DNA from: Pseudaminobacter sp040045035
Lineage (GTDB): Bacteria > Pseudomonadota > Alphaproteobacteria > Rhizobiales > Rhizobiaceae
NCBI RefSeq assembly: GCF_040045035.1
Contig: NZ_JBDZDS010000002.1
Coordinates: forward strand, 620,001 to 684,000
Length of the DNA stretch: 64,000 nt
Direction of reading: 5' to 3'
Under the pieces are notes generated by a model that made no database searches, had not been told where the DNA came from, and saw only the letters and a list, made by a program, of their open reading frames with translations. Below are positions 9,881-18,104 of this stretch, piece by piece. The translations under genes were made by a program, and so were the position numbers. Numbering within the stretch: position 1 is the stretch's first letter; each line of letters starts with the position of its first letter.

Positions 9881-10757
9881 TCTCTCCTTCACCGCGGCGG
9901 CCGACGCCCGTGAAGCCCGCGCCACCGGTGTCAGCGAAAGCCGCGCCACGCGCTGGGTACTGATGGCGCTGGCCTTCGCCTTCCTCGCCGTCTTTCTGCT
10001 GCTTCCGCTGGTCCTGGTCTTTGCCGAGGCCTTCAAGCGCGGCTGGGGACCCTATTTCGACACGCTTGTCGATCCCGATACGATCTCCGCGATCCGCCTG
10101 ACCTTGCTGGTGGCGGCAATCGCCGTGCCGCTCAACCTCGTCTTCGGCGTGGCCGCCGCCTGGGCGATCGCCAAGTTCGAGTTCAAGGGCAAGGCGTTCC
10201 TGATCACGCTGATCGACCTGCCTTTCTCGGTCTCACCGGTGATTTCGGGCCTAGTCTATGTGCTGCTGTTCGGCGCCAGCAGCCTGCTCGGCCCCTGGCT
10301 GAAGGGCCACGGCATCGAAATCCTGTTCGCGGTGCCCGGCATCGTGCTGGCAACCATGTTCGTGACATTCCCCTTCGTGGCGCGCGAACTGATCCCGCTG
10401 ATGCAGGACCAGGGCAGCGGCGACGAGGAGGCAGCCCTGTCGCTCGGCGCCAATGGCTGGCAGACCTTCTGGTACGTCACGCTGCCCAACATCAAATGGG
10501 GCCTGCTCTACGGCGTGCTTCTGTGCAATGCGCGCGCCATGGGCGAGTTCGGCGCCGTGTCGGTGGTGTCGGGCCATATTCGCGGCCTCACCAACACCAT
10601 GCCGCTGCATGTCGAGATTCTCTACAACGAATACAACGCCGTCGGCGCCTTCGCCGTAGCCTCGCTGCTGGCGGGGCTCGCGCTGGTGACGCTGGTGCTG
10701 AAAACCATTCTTGAAATCCGCTACGGCCATGCAATCGCCGCCAGCCGCGGACATTGA
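9873..10757 (+). CDS. cysW: Sulfate ABC transporter permease CysW (first copy)
   Basis: Second permease subunit of the sulfate importer, 294 residues, with an N-terminal cytoplasmic extension and six membrane helices. The EAA loop appears as DEEAALSLGANGWQTFWYV. It overlaps the end of cysT by eight bases and is followed 30 bases later by cysA. The block GEFGAVSVVSGHIRGLTN is characteristic of CysW and separates it from molybdate permeases. Confidence 0.93.
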   Translation: MVDLSFTAAADAREARATGVSESRATRWVLMALAFAFLAVFLLLPLVLVFAEAFKRGWGPYFDTLVDPDTISAIRLTLLVAAIAVPLNLVFGVAAAWAIAKFEFKGKAFLITLIDLPFSVSPVISGLVYVLLFGASSLLGPWLKGHGIEILFAVPGIVLATMFVTFPFVARELIPLMQDQGSGDEEAALSLGANGWQTFWYVTLPNIKWGLLYGVLLCNARAMGEFGAVSVVSGHIRGLTNTMPLHVEILYNEYNAVGAFAVASLLAGLALVTLVLKTILEIRYGHAIAASRGH

Positions 10758-10787
10758 CAAGCGCATTTGGGGGACAAGGATAATTTC

Positions 10788-11828
10788 ATGGAAGTTCGCG
10801 TTGCCAATGTACGCAAGGAGTTCGACCGTTTTCCGGCGCTCCACGACGTTTCGCTGGACATCAAGTCGGGCGAACTTATCGCGCTCTTGGGACCGTCCGG
10901 CTCCGGCAAGACGACGCTGCTGCGCCTCATCGCCGGGCTGGAAAAACCGACGCGCGGAAAGATCTATTTCGGCGACGAGGACGCTTCGCAGCGCACCATC
11001 CAGGAGCGCAATGTCGGCTTCGTCTTCCAGCACTATGCGCTGTTCCGGCACATGACGGTGGCCGACAATATCGGCTTCGGCCTGAAGGTCCGCCCCGGCG
11101 CCACGCGCCCGAGCAAGGCCGAGATCAGCCGCCGCGCCTCCGAGCTTTTGGACCTCGTGCAGCTTTCCGGGCTGGATAAGCGCTATCCGGCGCAGCTGTC
11201 CGGCGGCCAGCGGCAGCGGGTGGCGCTGGCGCGTGCCATGGCGATCGAGCCCAGGGTGCTGCTGCTGGACGAGCCCTTCGGCGCGCTCGACGCCCAGGTG
11301 CGGCGCGAGCTGCGCCGCTGGCTGCGCGAGATCCACGACGCCACCGGCCACACCACCGTCTTCGTGACCCATGACCAGGAAGAAGCGCTGGAGCTGGCCG
11401 ACCGCGTCGTGGTCATGAGCCAGGGCCGCATCGAGCAGGTCGGCACCGCCGACGAGGTTTACGACACGCCCAACTCGCCGTTCGTCTACGGCTTCATCGG
11501 CGAATCCAGTTCGCTGCCGGTCAAGATCGAGGATGGGCAGCTCTGGGTCGCCGACCGGCCGATCGGGCTTTCGGCACCCGACGCGCCGGACGGTAAGGCG
11601 ACCCTCTATTTCCGTCCGCACGATGTCGAGTTGCTCGACGGCTGCAGCGGCTGCATCGCCGGCACGGTGGCGGCCAGCCGCCGCGTGGCCGGCACGCGGC
11701 GCGTGGAACTGGAGATTGGCGGAGGGCGGCAACAGGTGGAGATCGAGCTGCCCATCGAGCACCCGGCCGCGCAGAAAAGCCGCGTCGCCTTCCGGCCGCG
11801 CCGGTGGAAGGTGTTTCCGGCGGCGTGA
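10788..11828 (+). CDS. cysA: Sulfate ABC transporter ATP-binding protein CysA (first copy)
   Basis: ATPase of 346 residues that powers sulfate uptake on the cytoplasmic face. Walker A is GPSGSGKTT, the ABC signature is LSGGQRQRVALARA, Walker B is VLLLDEPFGALD, and the switch histidine lies in FVTHDQEEAL. A C-terminal TOBE-like regulatory segment follows residue about 235. The ATG at 10788 is chosen because AAGGA lies seven bases before it; a TTG 21 bases upstream is less likely. Last gene of the first sulfate operon; downstream come intergenic inverted repeats rather than a classic terminator. Confidence 0.93.
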   Translation: MEVRVANVRKEFDRFPALHDVSLDIKSGELIALLGPSGSGKTTLLRLIAGLEKPTRGKIYFGDEDASQRTIQERNVGFVFQHYALFRHMTVADNIGFGLKVRPGATRPSKAEISRRASELLDLVQLSGLDKRYPAQLSGGQRQRVALARAMAIEPRVLLLDEPFGALDAQVRRELRRWLREIHDATGHTTVFVTHDQEEALELADRVVVMSQGRIEQVGTADEVYDTPNSPFVYGFIGESSSLPVKIEDGQLWVADRPIGLSAPDAPDGKATLYFRPHDVELLDGCSGCIAGTVAASRRVAGTRRVELEIGGGRQQVEIELPIEHPAAQKSRVAFRPRRWKVFPAA

Positions 11829-11880
11829 GGATTCTCACTGCACGTCAAAGTTCTGGACGGGCTTTGGCCTCGTCAAGGTC

Positions 11881-11945
11881 GAGGCATGGGTCCCCGGAAC
11901 CTCCGCACTTCGCTGCGCTCGTGCTCCGGCCCGAGGACGACGGAA
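11881..11945 (+). repeat. Intergenic repeat, left arm
   Basis: A 65-bp element beginning GAGGCATGGGTCCCCGGAAC and ending CGAGGACGACGGAA. It is perfectly complementary to 12073-12137, and a diverged copy lies at 24193-24255. Its internal alternating CGCACTTCGC and GCTCGTGCTCCGG segments resemble the dispersed palindromic elements found in Mesorhizobium-type genomes. The inverted pair could fold into a long hairpin and act as the transcriptional end of the sulfate operon. Confidence 0.85.
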
Positions 11946-12072
11946 GTTTATTGTCTCCCGCCTAGCCTCCAGCGTCGCTCTGCGGCGACCTGGGCTCAGG
12001 CTGCCTGAGCTCCGGCTATCTGAGCTCCGGCGTCGAACTCCGGCGTCGGCGATTTGGGCGGGCCGTTCCTCT

Positions 12073-12137
12073 TTCCGTCGTCCTCGGGCCGGAGCACGAG
12101 CGCAGCGAAGTGCGGAGGTTCCGGGGACCCATGCCTC
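12073..12137 (-). repeat. Intergenic repeat, right arm (inverted)
   Basis: Exact reverse complement of 11881-11945 across all 65 bases. Two facing copies with a short spacer suggest insertion of a second copy, or a composite element, rather than a single hairpin. Confidence 0.85.
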
Positions 12138-12265
12138 GGCATAGCCATCGGCGCGACGGGTCGAGAATTCCTCCCTGCAGCAGACGGCTGATTGAAACGG
12201 TCTGGCCTCTCCGCACTCGGCCGGTGGCGACCTCCGCCATCAAAGGAGAGCGAAAGCTTTGCACA

Positions 12266-12820
12266 CTACGCAGCCCGCGAAACCCAGCGCCCAAAGCGGA
12301 AAGTGGAAGCCAGCGCGTACCCATCTTCCCAACGCCCAAAACCGCTTGCCACATTGATGTGGCCGGCATTGCCGAGGTCGACCAGGCCGCTGCCCCAGAT
12401 GCCGGCATAGGCGCGCGCCGTGTCAAACTCCATGTATCCGTCGTTGCGGCTGGCGACCAGGATCGACGGAAACGGCAGCCGCCGGCGCGGCATCGGTCCG
12501 AAGTCGATGAGGCCGGGGTGCTTGCGGTTGGTCACGTCGATGTCGCAGGGCGCGACCAGCACGGCGGCCGCCACATGCTCGGCAGCTGGCCGTCCCGCGA
12601 GCCGCGCAGCCAGGATGCAGCCCAGGCTGTGGGCGACGAGGATGGCACCCGGATTGGCGATGAGCTCGCTTTCGAGATTGTAGAGCCAGTCTTCCAGCAC
12701 CGGCTCGCCCCAATGCTCCTGGGCGACCAGCAGAGCATCGTCGTGGTCGGCCAGCCAGTGGCTCTGCCAATGGTCCTCGCCGGAGCCATTGAAGCCGGGG
12801 ATTATCAAGGTGGTTGTCAT
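12266..12820 (-). CDS. RBBP9/YdeN-family alpha/beta hydrolase
   Basis: Small serine hydrolase of 184 residues. The N-terminal LIIPGFNGSGEDHWQSHW is the signature of the RBBP9/YdeN family, and the predicted catalytic triad is complete: Ser65 in AHSLGC, Asp127 in SRNDGYM and His154 in GHIN. There is no signal peptide, so it is cytoplasmic. The start follows GAGGAG. It lies between the two sulfate operons on the opposite strand with its own promoter region and has no obvious functional link to them. The natural substrate of the family is largely unknown. Confidence 0.88.
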   Translation of the reverse strand: MTTTLIIPGFNGSGEDHWQSHWLADHDDALLVAQEHWGEPVLEDWLYNLESELIANPGAILVAHSLGCILAARLAGRPAAEHVAAAVLVAPCDIDVTNRKHPGLIDFGPMPRRRLPFPSILVASRNDGYMEFDTARAYAGIWGSGLVDLGNAGHINVASGFGRWEDGYALASTFRFGRWVSRAA

Positions 12821-13208
12821 GCATCACTCCTCTGGCCACCGCCGGGATTTTCGCGGGATAGACGCCCGCCTCATGAAACGCCCCCATTCTAGGCAGCCCA
12901 TCCGCCCCATGCAGGACCGCGCTTTTCGTATTTTGAGCGATAGCTAAAACACTTTCCGGGTCGGCACGACGGAGGCGAAATCAGATTCTGCGGAAAAGAT
13001 TTTTGGGCACGCGGCCAAAATTCCGCGTTACGCAGCGTGACTTCCGTCCTCTGGAAATAATTTTCCAATCACGGCGGACCGCAGGCCCCAGCCTTTCCCC
13101 TGCTGCCACGCAACGGGGGCGGCCATTCCTCGCGGGCGGCGCCCCCGCTCGCTAGTTTGCTCCCGATACCGGACACCACGCAGTGTATTGATTCTGGAGT
13201 TGATTGAA
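12821..13208. other. Promoter-bearing gap upstream of second sulfate operon
   Basis: This 388-base gap separates the divergent hydrolase and the second sulfate-binding protein. It contains the dyad at 13053-13066 and a GC-rich hairpin (CGGGGGC at 13114-13120 with GCCCCCG at 13141-13147) that would fall in the operon leader. No coding frame is credible. Confidence 0.6.
13053..13066. promoter_or_regulatory. Candidate dyad upstream of second sulfate operon
   Basis: GGAAATAATTTTCC, a GGAA-N6-TTCC inverted repeat in an otherwise GC-rich leader, 143 bases before the second sulfate-binding protein gene. It matches the element at 7742 before the first operon (shared core GGAAA-ATAATT-CC, allowing one or two inserted bases). 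A shared sulfur-responsive operator is inferred. Confidence 0.4.
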
Positions 13209-14195
13209 ATGAGACGTTTCCTGCTCGTCGGCGCGGCCATTGCCAGCCTGCTCTCCGCCCCCGCCTCGGCCCTTGCCGCCGACAAGCTGCTCAACGCCTC
13301 CTACGACGTGGCGCGCGAACTGTTCGTGGACGTCAACAAGGCCTTCGTCGCCCAGCATCCGGGCGTCACCATCGACCAGTCGCATGCCGGCACTTCCAAG
13401 CAGGCCCGCGCCATCGTGGAAGGGCTGGAGGCCGACGTGGTGACCTTCAACCAGGTCACCGACATCGACTTCCTGGTCAAGAACGGCTTTGTCTCCGAAG
13501 ACTGGAAGAAGGACTTTCCGAACCAGGCGTCGCCCTTCTATTCGCTGCCCTCCTTCCTGGTGCGCGCCGGCAACCCCAAGAACATCAAGGACTGGAACGA
13601 TCTCGTCCGCGACGACGTGAAGGTCGTCTTCCCGAACCCGAAGACCTCGGGCAACGCCCGCTACACCTATCTGGCCGCCACGGCCTATGCCCGCGAGGCC
13701 TTCAACGGCGACGAGCAAAAGGTGAAGGAATTCATTTCCAACCTGTTCGGCAACGTGCCGGTGTTCGACACCGGCGGCCGCGCCGCCACCACCACCTTCG
13801 TGGAGCGCGCCATCGGCGACGTCCTGATCACCTTCGAGTCCGAGACCACCGGCATCCGCAAGGAATTCGGCGAGGACAAGTACGAGCAGGTCACGCCCTC
13901 GGTCAGCCTGCTGGCCGAATTCCCGGTCGCCATCGTCGACAAGGTGGCGGACAAGCAGGGCTCGCGCGAGCTGGCGAAATCCTACCTCGACTTCCTCTAC
14001 ACGCAGGAGGGCCAAAAAATCCTGGCCGAGCACGGCAACCGCGTGCGCGACGAAAACGTCGCGGCCGAGTTCAAGGACAAGTTCCCCGAGGTTCGCCTCG
14101 TGACCGTCGAGGACGTGTTCGGTGGCTGGGACAAGGTGCAGGCCGAGCACTTCGCCTCCGGCGCCCTGCTGGACCAGATCTACGGCGAACGTTGA
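13209..14195 (+). CDS. Sulfate ABC transporter periplasmic binding protein (second copy)
   Basis: Sulfate-binding protein of 328 residues. The ATG at 13209 follows GGAG (13196-13199) and starts a signal peptide ending at ALAAD. The mature N-terminus LLNASYDVARELF and the TSKQARAIVEGLEADVVTF and TSGNARYTYL blocks show the same family as the first copy, but the proteins differ at many positions. An 11-bp hairpin lies between this gene and cysT, which would let the binding protein be made in excess over the membrane subunits. Confidence 0.93.
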   Translation: MRRFLLVGAAIASLLSAPASALAADKLLNASYDVARELFVDVNKAFVAQHPGVTIDQSHAGTSKQARAIVEGLEADVVTFNQVTDIDFLVKNGFVSEDWKKDFPNQASPFYSLPSFLVRAGNPKNIKDWNDLVRDDVKVVFPNPKTSGNARYTYLAATAYAREAFNGDEQKVKEFISNLFGNVPVFDTGGRAATTTFVERAIGDVLITFESETTGIRKEFGEDKYEQVTPSVSLLAEFPVAIVDKVADKQGSRELAKSYLDFLYTQEGQKILAEHGNRVRDENVAAEFKDKFPEVRLVTVEDVFGGWDKVQAEHFASGALLDQIYGER

Positions 14196-14222
14196 CCTGA
14201 CAGCTTTGCTGCTGTTCAAGGG

Positions 14223-14254
14223 CGGAAAGCCGGCATAGCCCGGCTTTCCGTCTT
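14223..14254 (+). terminator. Intra-operon hairpin between sbp and cysT
   Basis: Perfect 11-bp stem CGGAAAGCCGG / CCGGCTTTCCG with a six-base loop, followed by TCTTTCC. It sits 28 bases after the binding protein stop and 35 before cysT. The short U-stretch suggests partial termination or a 3' stabiliser for the binding-protein message. Confidence 0.75.
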
Positions 14255-14284
14255 TCCATATCGACAATTTCGGAAGGCTTCTTC

Positions 14285-15106
14285 GTGCAACGACGTGTCC
14301 TGCCGGGCCTGCATCTGACGCTCGGGCTCACGCTGCTCTATGTCTCGATCATCGTCGTGCTGCCGCTCGGCGCGTTGGTCTACAAGGCGGCGAGCCTCGG
14401 CTTCACCGATTACTGGCGCATCGTTTCCTCCGGCCGCGCGGTGGCGAGCTACCGCGTGACGGTGCTGTGCGCGCTCGCCGCGACGGCCTTCAACCTGGTC
14501 TTCGGCTTCGCGCTCGCCTGGGTTCTGGTGCGCTATCGTTTCCCCGGCCGGCGCTTCGTCGATGCGCTGGTGGACCTGCCCTTCGCGCTGCCCACGGCCG
14601 TCGCCGGCATTGCGCTGACCGCGCTTTTTGCGCCCAACGGCTGGTTCGGCGCGTATCTGGCCAAGGTCGGCATACAGGTCGCCTACACGCCGCTCGGCAT
14701 CATGATCGCCATGGCCTTCACCAGCCTGCCCTTCATCGTGCGCACCATCCAGCCTGTGCTGGAAGACCTCGACCCGGCGCTGGAAGAGGCCGCGCAGTCG
14801 CTCGGCGGCTCGGACAGCGCGATCTTCCGCAAGGTGATCCTGCCGCTTCTGACACCAGCCCTGCTGGCCGGCATCTCACTCGCCTTCGCCCGCAGCCTGG
14901 GCGAATTCGGCGCCATCATCTTCATCGCCGGCAACCAGCCGTTCCAGACCGAGATCACCGCGCTGCTGACCTTCATCCGGCTCGAGGAATACGACTATCA
15001 GGCGGCGGCGGCGATTGCCTCGGTGCTCTTGATAACCGCCTTCGCGATGCTGGCAGTGACCAACCTCCTGCAGGCGCGCGCGCTGCGCCACACGCAAAGG
15101 GCCTAA
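14285..15106 (+). CDS. cysT: Sulfate ABC transporter permease CysT (second copy)
   Basis: Permease of 273 residues with six membrane helices, clearly homologous to the product of 9029-9880. It starts at GTG 14285 with GGAAGG upstream (about 14271). The EAA loop reads EEAAQSLGGSDSAIFRKVILP. The preceding hairpin separates it from the binding-protein gene, so it may be expressed at a lower level. Part of the second sulfate importer. Confidence 0.92.
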   Translation: MQRRVLPGLHLTLGLTLLYVSIIVVLPLGALVYKAASLGFTDYWRIVSSGRAVASYRVTVLCALAATAFNLVFGFALAWVLVRYRFPGRRFVDALVDLPFALPTAVAGIALTALFAPNGWFGAYLAKVGIQVAYTPLGIMIAMAFTSLPFIVRTIQPVLEDLDPALEEAAQSLGGSDSAIFRKVILPLLTPALLAGISLAFARSLGEFGAIIFIAGNQPFQTEITALLTFIRLEEYDYQAAAAIASVLLITAFAMLAVTNLLQARALRHTQRA

Positions 15107-15110
15107 AACC

Positions 15111-16025
15111 ATGAGCGCAAGCACAGCCAAAAAGCCGCCGCGCGTCGGCGACAACCCCGCCTTCCGCCGCGCCTTGATCGCCATCGTGCTGGTGGTGACG
15201 GCGTTCTTCGTCGTGGCGCCGCTGGTCGTCATCGGCGTGGAGGCCTTTTCGCAGGGCTGGGCGGTCTACGCCGCCGCGATTGCCTATCCCGACACGTTGC
15301 ACGCCATCCTCCTGACGCTGGTGACGGCGCTGATCGCGGTGCCGGTCAACACCGCCTTCGGCGTCGCCGCCGCCTGGGCGATCACAAAATTCGACTTCTG
15401 GGGCCGGCGCTTCCTGCTGATCGTTATCGAGATCCCGTTCTCGATCTCGCCCATCGTCGCGGGCGTGGCCTATCTCTTCGTCTACGGCCTGCAGGGGTTG
15501 TTCGGCCATGCGCTGCAAGCGGCCGACATAAAGATCCTGTTCGCGCTGCCGGGCATCGTGCTTGCCTCGATGTTCGTGACCGCGCCCTTCGTGGCGCGCG
15601 AACTGATCCCGCTGATGCAGGCGCAGGGCCGCGATCTGGAAGAGGCCGCCACCTCGCTCGGCGCCTCGGGCTGGCGCACTTTCTTCTCGGTCACGCTGCC
15701 CAACATCCGCTGGGCGCTGCTCTATGGCGTGGTGCTGTGCAACGCGCGCGTGATGGGCGAGTTCGGCGCAGTCTCGGTCGTGTCCGGCAACATCCGCGGC
15801 CAGACCAACACCATGCCGCTGCATATCGAGCTGCTCTATCACGACTACCAATCCGCCGGCGCCTTTGCCGTCGCCTCGATCCTCGCCGTGCTGGCGGTGG
15901 TGACGCTGGTGGCCAAGGTCCTGCTAGAGCGGCGGGGTGCCGGTCGCGGCGCCCGCCGCCCCGCGCTCGCCGCGCCGAAAGCCGCAGCGGTCATCCCCCA
16001 ACTCGCCTCGGAGAAAACGACGTGA
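15111..16025 (+). CDS. cysW: Sulfate ABC transporter permease CysW (second copy)
   Basis: Permease of 304 residues with the CysW block GEFGAVSVVSGNIRGQTN and the EAA loop EEAATSLGASGWRTFFSV. It begins four bases after the cysT stop. Its last bases overlap the GTG start of cysA (GTGA), an arrangement that implies coupled translation. The C-terminal tail after the last helix is alanine- and arginine-rich and longer than in the first copy. Confidence 0.92.
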   Translation: MSASTAKKPPRVGDNPAFRRALIAIVLVVTAFFVVAPLVVIGVEAFSQGWAVYAAAIAYPDTLHAILLTLVTALIAVPVNTAFGVAAAWAITKFDFWGRRFLLIVIEIPFSISPIVAGVAYLFVYGLQGLFGHALQAADIKILFALPGIVLASMFVTAPFVARELIPLMQAQGRDLEEAATSLGASGWRTFFSVTLPNIRWALLYGVVLCNARVMGEFGAVSVVSGNIRGQTNTMPLHIELLYHDYQSAGAFAVASILAVLAVVTLVAKVLLERRGAGRGARRPALAAPKAAAVIPQLASEKTT

Positions 16026-17041
16026 AAATCCGCCTCGACACTGTCGTCAAGACGTTCGACACGTTCCGCGCCGTGCATGGCGTGTCGCTGGAAATCGAAA
16101 GCGGCGAGCTGGTGGCACTGCTGGGCCCCTCGGGTTCGGGCAAGACGACCATACTGCGCATGGTTGCCGGGCTCGAATATGCCGACAGCGGCAAGATCCA
16201 TTTCGGCGACGTCGACGCCACCGACATTCCCGTTCGCGACCGCGGCGTCGGCTTCGTGTTCCAGCACTATGCGCTGTTCCCGCACATGACCGTGGCCGAA
16301 AACGTCGCCTTCGGCATGAAGGTGTCGAAGGTCAAGCGCAGCAAGCAGGAAATTGCCGCACGCGTGGCCGAACTGCTGCGACTGGTCAAGCTCGACGGGC
16401 TCGGCGAGCGCTTCCCCTCGCAGATCTCCGGCGGCCAGAGGCAGCGCGTGGCGCTTGCCCGCGCGTTGGCCGTGGACCCGAAGGTGCTGCTGCTCGACGA
16501 GCCCTTCGGCGCTCTGGATGCCAATGTGCGCCGCGACCTGCGCCGCTGGCTGCGCGAGATCCACGACGAGCTCGGCATCACCACGCTCTTCGTCACCCAC
16601 GATCAGGAAGAGGCGCTCGACCTAGCCGACCGCGTCGTCATTCTGAAGGACGGCGACATCGTGCAGCAAGGCACGCCGGAAGAGGTGTGCCGAGAGCCGA
16701 ACTCGCCCTTCGTCATGAGCTTTCTGGGCGACACCAACCGCCTGCCGGCCACCGTGGTGAACGGTGAGGCGAAGATCGGCGCAGCCACCCTCCCCGCGCC
16801 CGGCGTGGGGGACGGCAAGGCGGAAGTGTTCCTGCGCCCAGGCGACCTCGACTGGACCGCCGACGGCGGCGGCGTGGCGGCGAAGATCCTGCGCGTCATC
16901 GACCATCCGGGCGGACGGCGGCTACTGGTGGCGCCCGACCAGGGCGATGTGCTGGAGCTGGACGTCGCACCGGAAACCAGGGCACGCGCGGGCGACGCGG
17001 GCTTCGTGACGGTGCGGCGCGGACGCGTTTTCGCCGCCTGA
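16022..17041 (+). CDS. cysA: Sulfate ABC transporter ATP-binding protein CysA (second copy)
   Basis: ATPase of 339 residues. Walker A is GPSGSGKTT, the signature is ISGGQRQRVALARA, Walker B is VLLLDEPFGALD, and the switch region is FVTHDQEEALDLADR. The GTG start at 16022 overlaps the cysW stop and has GGAG at 16009. A TOBE-like C-terminal region follows. It completes the second sulfate importer; the Rrf2 regulator gene starts 186 bases downstream. Confidence 0.93.
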   Translation: MKIRLDTVVKTFDTFRAVHGVSLEIESGELVALLGPSGSGKTTILRMVAGLEYADSGKIHFGDVDATDIPVRDRGVGFVFQHYALFPHMTVAENVAFGMKVSKVKRSKQEIAARVAELLRLVKLDGLGERFPSQISGGQRQRVALARALAVDPKVLLLDEPFGALDANVRRDLRRWLREIHDELGITTLFVTHDQEEALDLADRVVILKDGDIVQQGTPEEVCREPNSPFVMSFLGDTNRLPATVVNGEAKIGAATLPAPGVGDGKAEVFLRPGDLDWTADGGGVAAKILRVIDHPGGRRLLVAPDQGDVLELDVAPETRARAGDAGFVTVRRGRVFAA

Positions 17042-17227
17042 CGCGTCTCTGGTCACCGGCCGAGGAAAACCGTCGAAAAGTCACGGAACATCAACGAGTT
17101 TGCGCTTGTCTATCATGGCACCCGACCTTAAGGCAGGTGGAGGTGCTTCGCGGAGCATGACCCGTCATGATTTGCACACAAACGATCGCCACATGCGGTG
17201 GCGGATTTGCGATGAGTTGTCCCCGGC

Positions 17228-17677
17228 ATGCTCACTAAAAAAGGCAAATACGGCCTCAAGGCCCTCGTGCACCTCTCTGGGCTCCCGGTCGGCCAATTGG
17301 CCTTCGTCAACGACATCGCAGTTGCCAACAACATCCCGAAGAAATTCCTCGACGCCATCCTCGGCGAGTTGCGCAATGCCGGCTTCGTGCAGAGCCGCAA
17401 GGGCAAGGACGGCGGCTACCGCCTCGCCCGTCCGGCGTCCGAGATCAAGATTGGCCACGTCGTGCGCGTGCTCGACGGCCCACTGGCGCCGATCCCCTGC
17501 GCCAGCCGCACCCAGTATCAGCGCTGCGACGATTGTGACGAGGCCACCTGCCAGGTCCGCCACATGATGCTGGAAGTCCGCCAGGCCATCGCCGAGGTGC
17601 TGGACAACCGCAGCCTCGCCTCGATGCGTGACGCCGACAACGACGACCTCCTGGTAAACGTCAAATATCGCGTCTGA
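17228..17677 (+). CDS. Rrf2-family transcriptional regulator with four clustered cysteines
   Basis: Winged-helix regulator of 149 residues. Residues 1-70 match the Rrf2 DNA-binding domain (LTKKGKYGLKALVHL, then SRKGKDGGYRLARP in the wing). Cysteines at 91, 100, 103 and 108 lie where IscR, NsrR and RirA place three Fe-S ligands, but the spacing here (x8, x2, x4) and the fourth cysteine differ. It follows two sulfate operons in the same direction, so a role in sulfur or cysteine control, as for CymR of Firmicutes, is likely but inferred. An iron-sulfur or zinc site is possible. Confidence 0.88.
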   Translation: MLTKKGKYGLKALVHLSGLPVGQLAFVNDIAVANNIPKKFLDAILGELRNAGFVQSRKGKDGGYRLARPASEIKIGHVVRVLDGPLAPIPCASRTQYQRCDDCDEATCQVRHMMLEVRQAIAEVLDNRSLASMRDADNDDLLVNVKYRV

Positions 17678-17799
17678 TCGACGCCGGCGCAACTCGGCGG
17701 CGCCACGAATGCCTCAACTCATGTGCATCGTGCCGCCCGCGCGACTCGCGCTGGACGCGATCTATGAGTTTGATTGAGCTTGCGCCTTCTTTTTCGTCC

Positions 17800-17952
17800 T
17801 CACCCGCCGATGAGGCCGCACACCAAAGCCACGGTGAACCCGACCGCGAGAAGGAAGATGAGCGTTTCGACGCCGAAACGGATTCTGGAGCGTTGCGGCG
17901 CCAAGGACCGGCGAACGCTATGCCATTTGGCAGCTGACAGGCTACGAGACAT
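17800..17952 (-). CDS. Small single-span membrane protein, 50 residues
   Basis: A short gene with an excellent ribosome site: GGAGG lies five bases before the ATG on the minus strand. The product starts MSRSLSAAKWHSVRR, carries a basic N-terminal half, then one hydrophobic helix (TLIFLLAVGFTVALVCGLIG, residues about 30-49) reaching the C-terminus. By the positive-inside rule the N-terminus is cytoplasmic. It is convergent with the Rrf2 gene. An inverted repeat AGTCTA-N9-TAGACT (17976-17996) and a GGAA-N5-TTCC dyad (18057-18069) lie in its upstream region. I do not recognise the family. Confidence 0.6.
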   Translation of the reverse strand: MSRSLSAAKWHSVRRSLAPQRSRIRFGVETLIFLLAVGFTVALVCGLIGG

Positions 17953-18056
17953 TCAGACCTCCGTAGGTTACGAATAGTCTATGTCTTTTGTAGACTTTGT
18001 CGATTGCGATTTTTTTGTGGCGAACAGAATTCGCCTTCCAAAAATCGCCAAATCAA

Positions 18057-18069
18057 GGAATTTTTTTCC
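18057..18069. promoter_or_regulatory. Third GGAA-N5-TTCC dyad
   Basis: GGAATTTTTTTCC in an AT-rich stretch about 105 bases upstream of the 50-residue membrane protein gene. It shares the half-sites of the dyads before both sulfate operons but not their centre, so the match is weaker. Confidence 0.25.
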
Positions 18070-18104
18070 AAAATTTTGACAATTTTGAAAACAGATCGAA
18101 TCCG

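Larger units (their letters stand above)
11829..12265. other. Gene-free gap holding inverted intergenic repeats
   Basis: This 437-base gap between cysA and the minus-strand hydrolase contains the two arms of a perfect 65-bp inverted repeat (11881-11945 and 12073-12137). The 127-base centre has degenerate repeats around CTGAGCTCCGG. No credible coding frame was found on either strand. Confidence 0.8.

Noticed and set aside
17774..17977. Plus-strand 67-codon frame
   Set aside because: Overlaps the better-supported 50-residue minus-strand gene and lacks a ribosome site.
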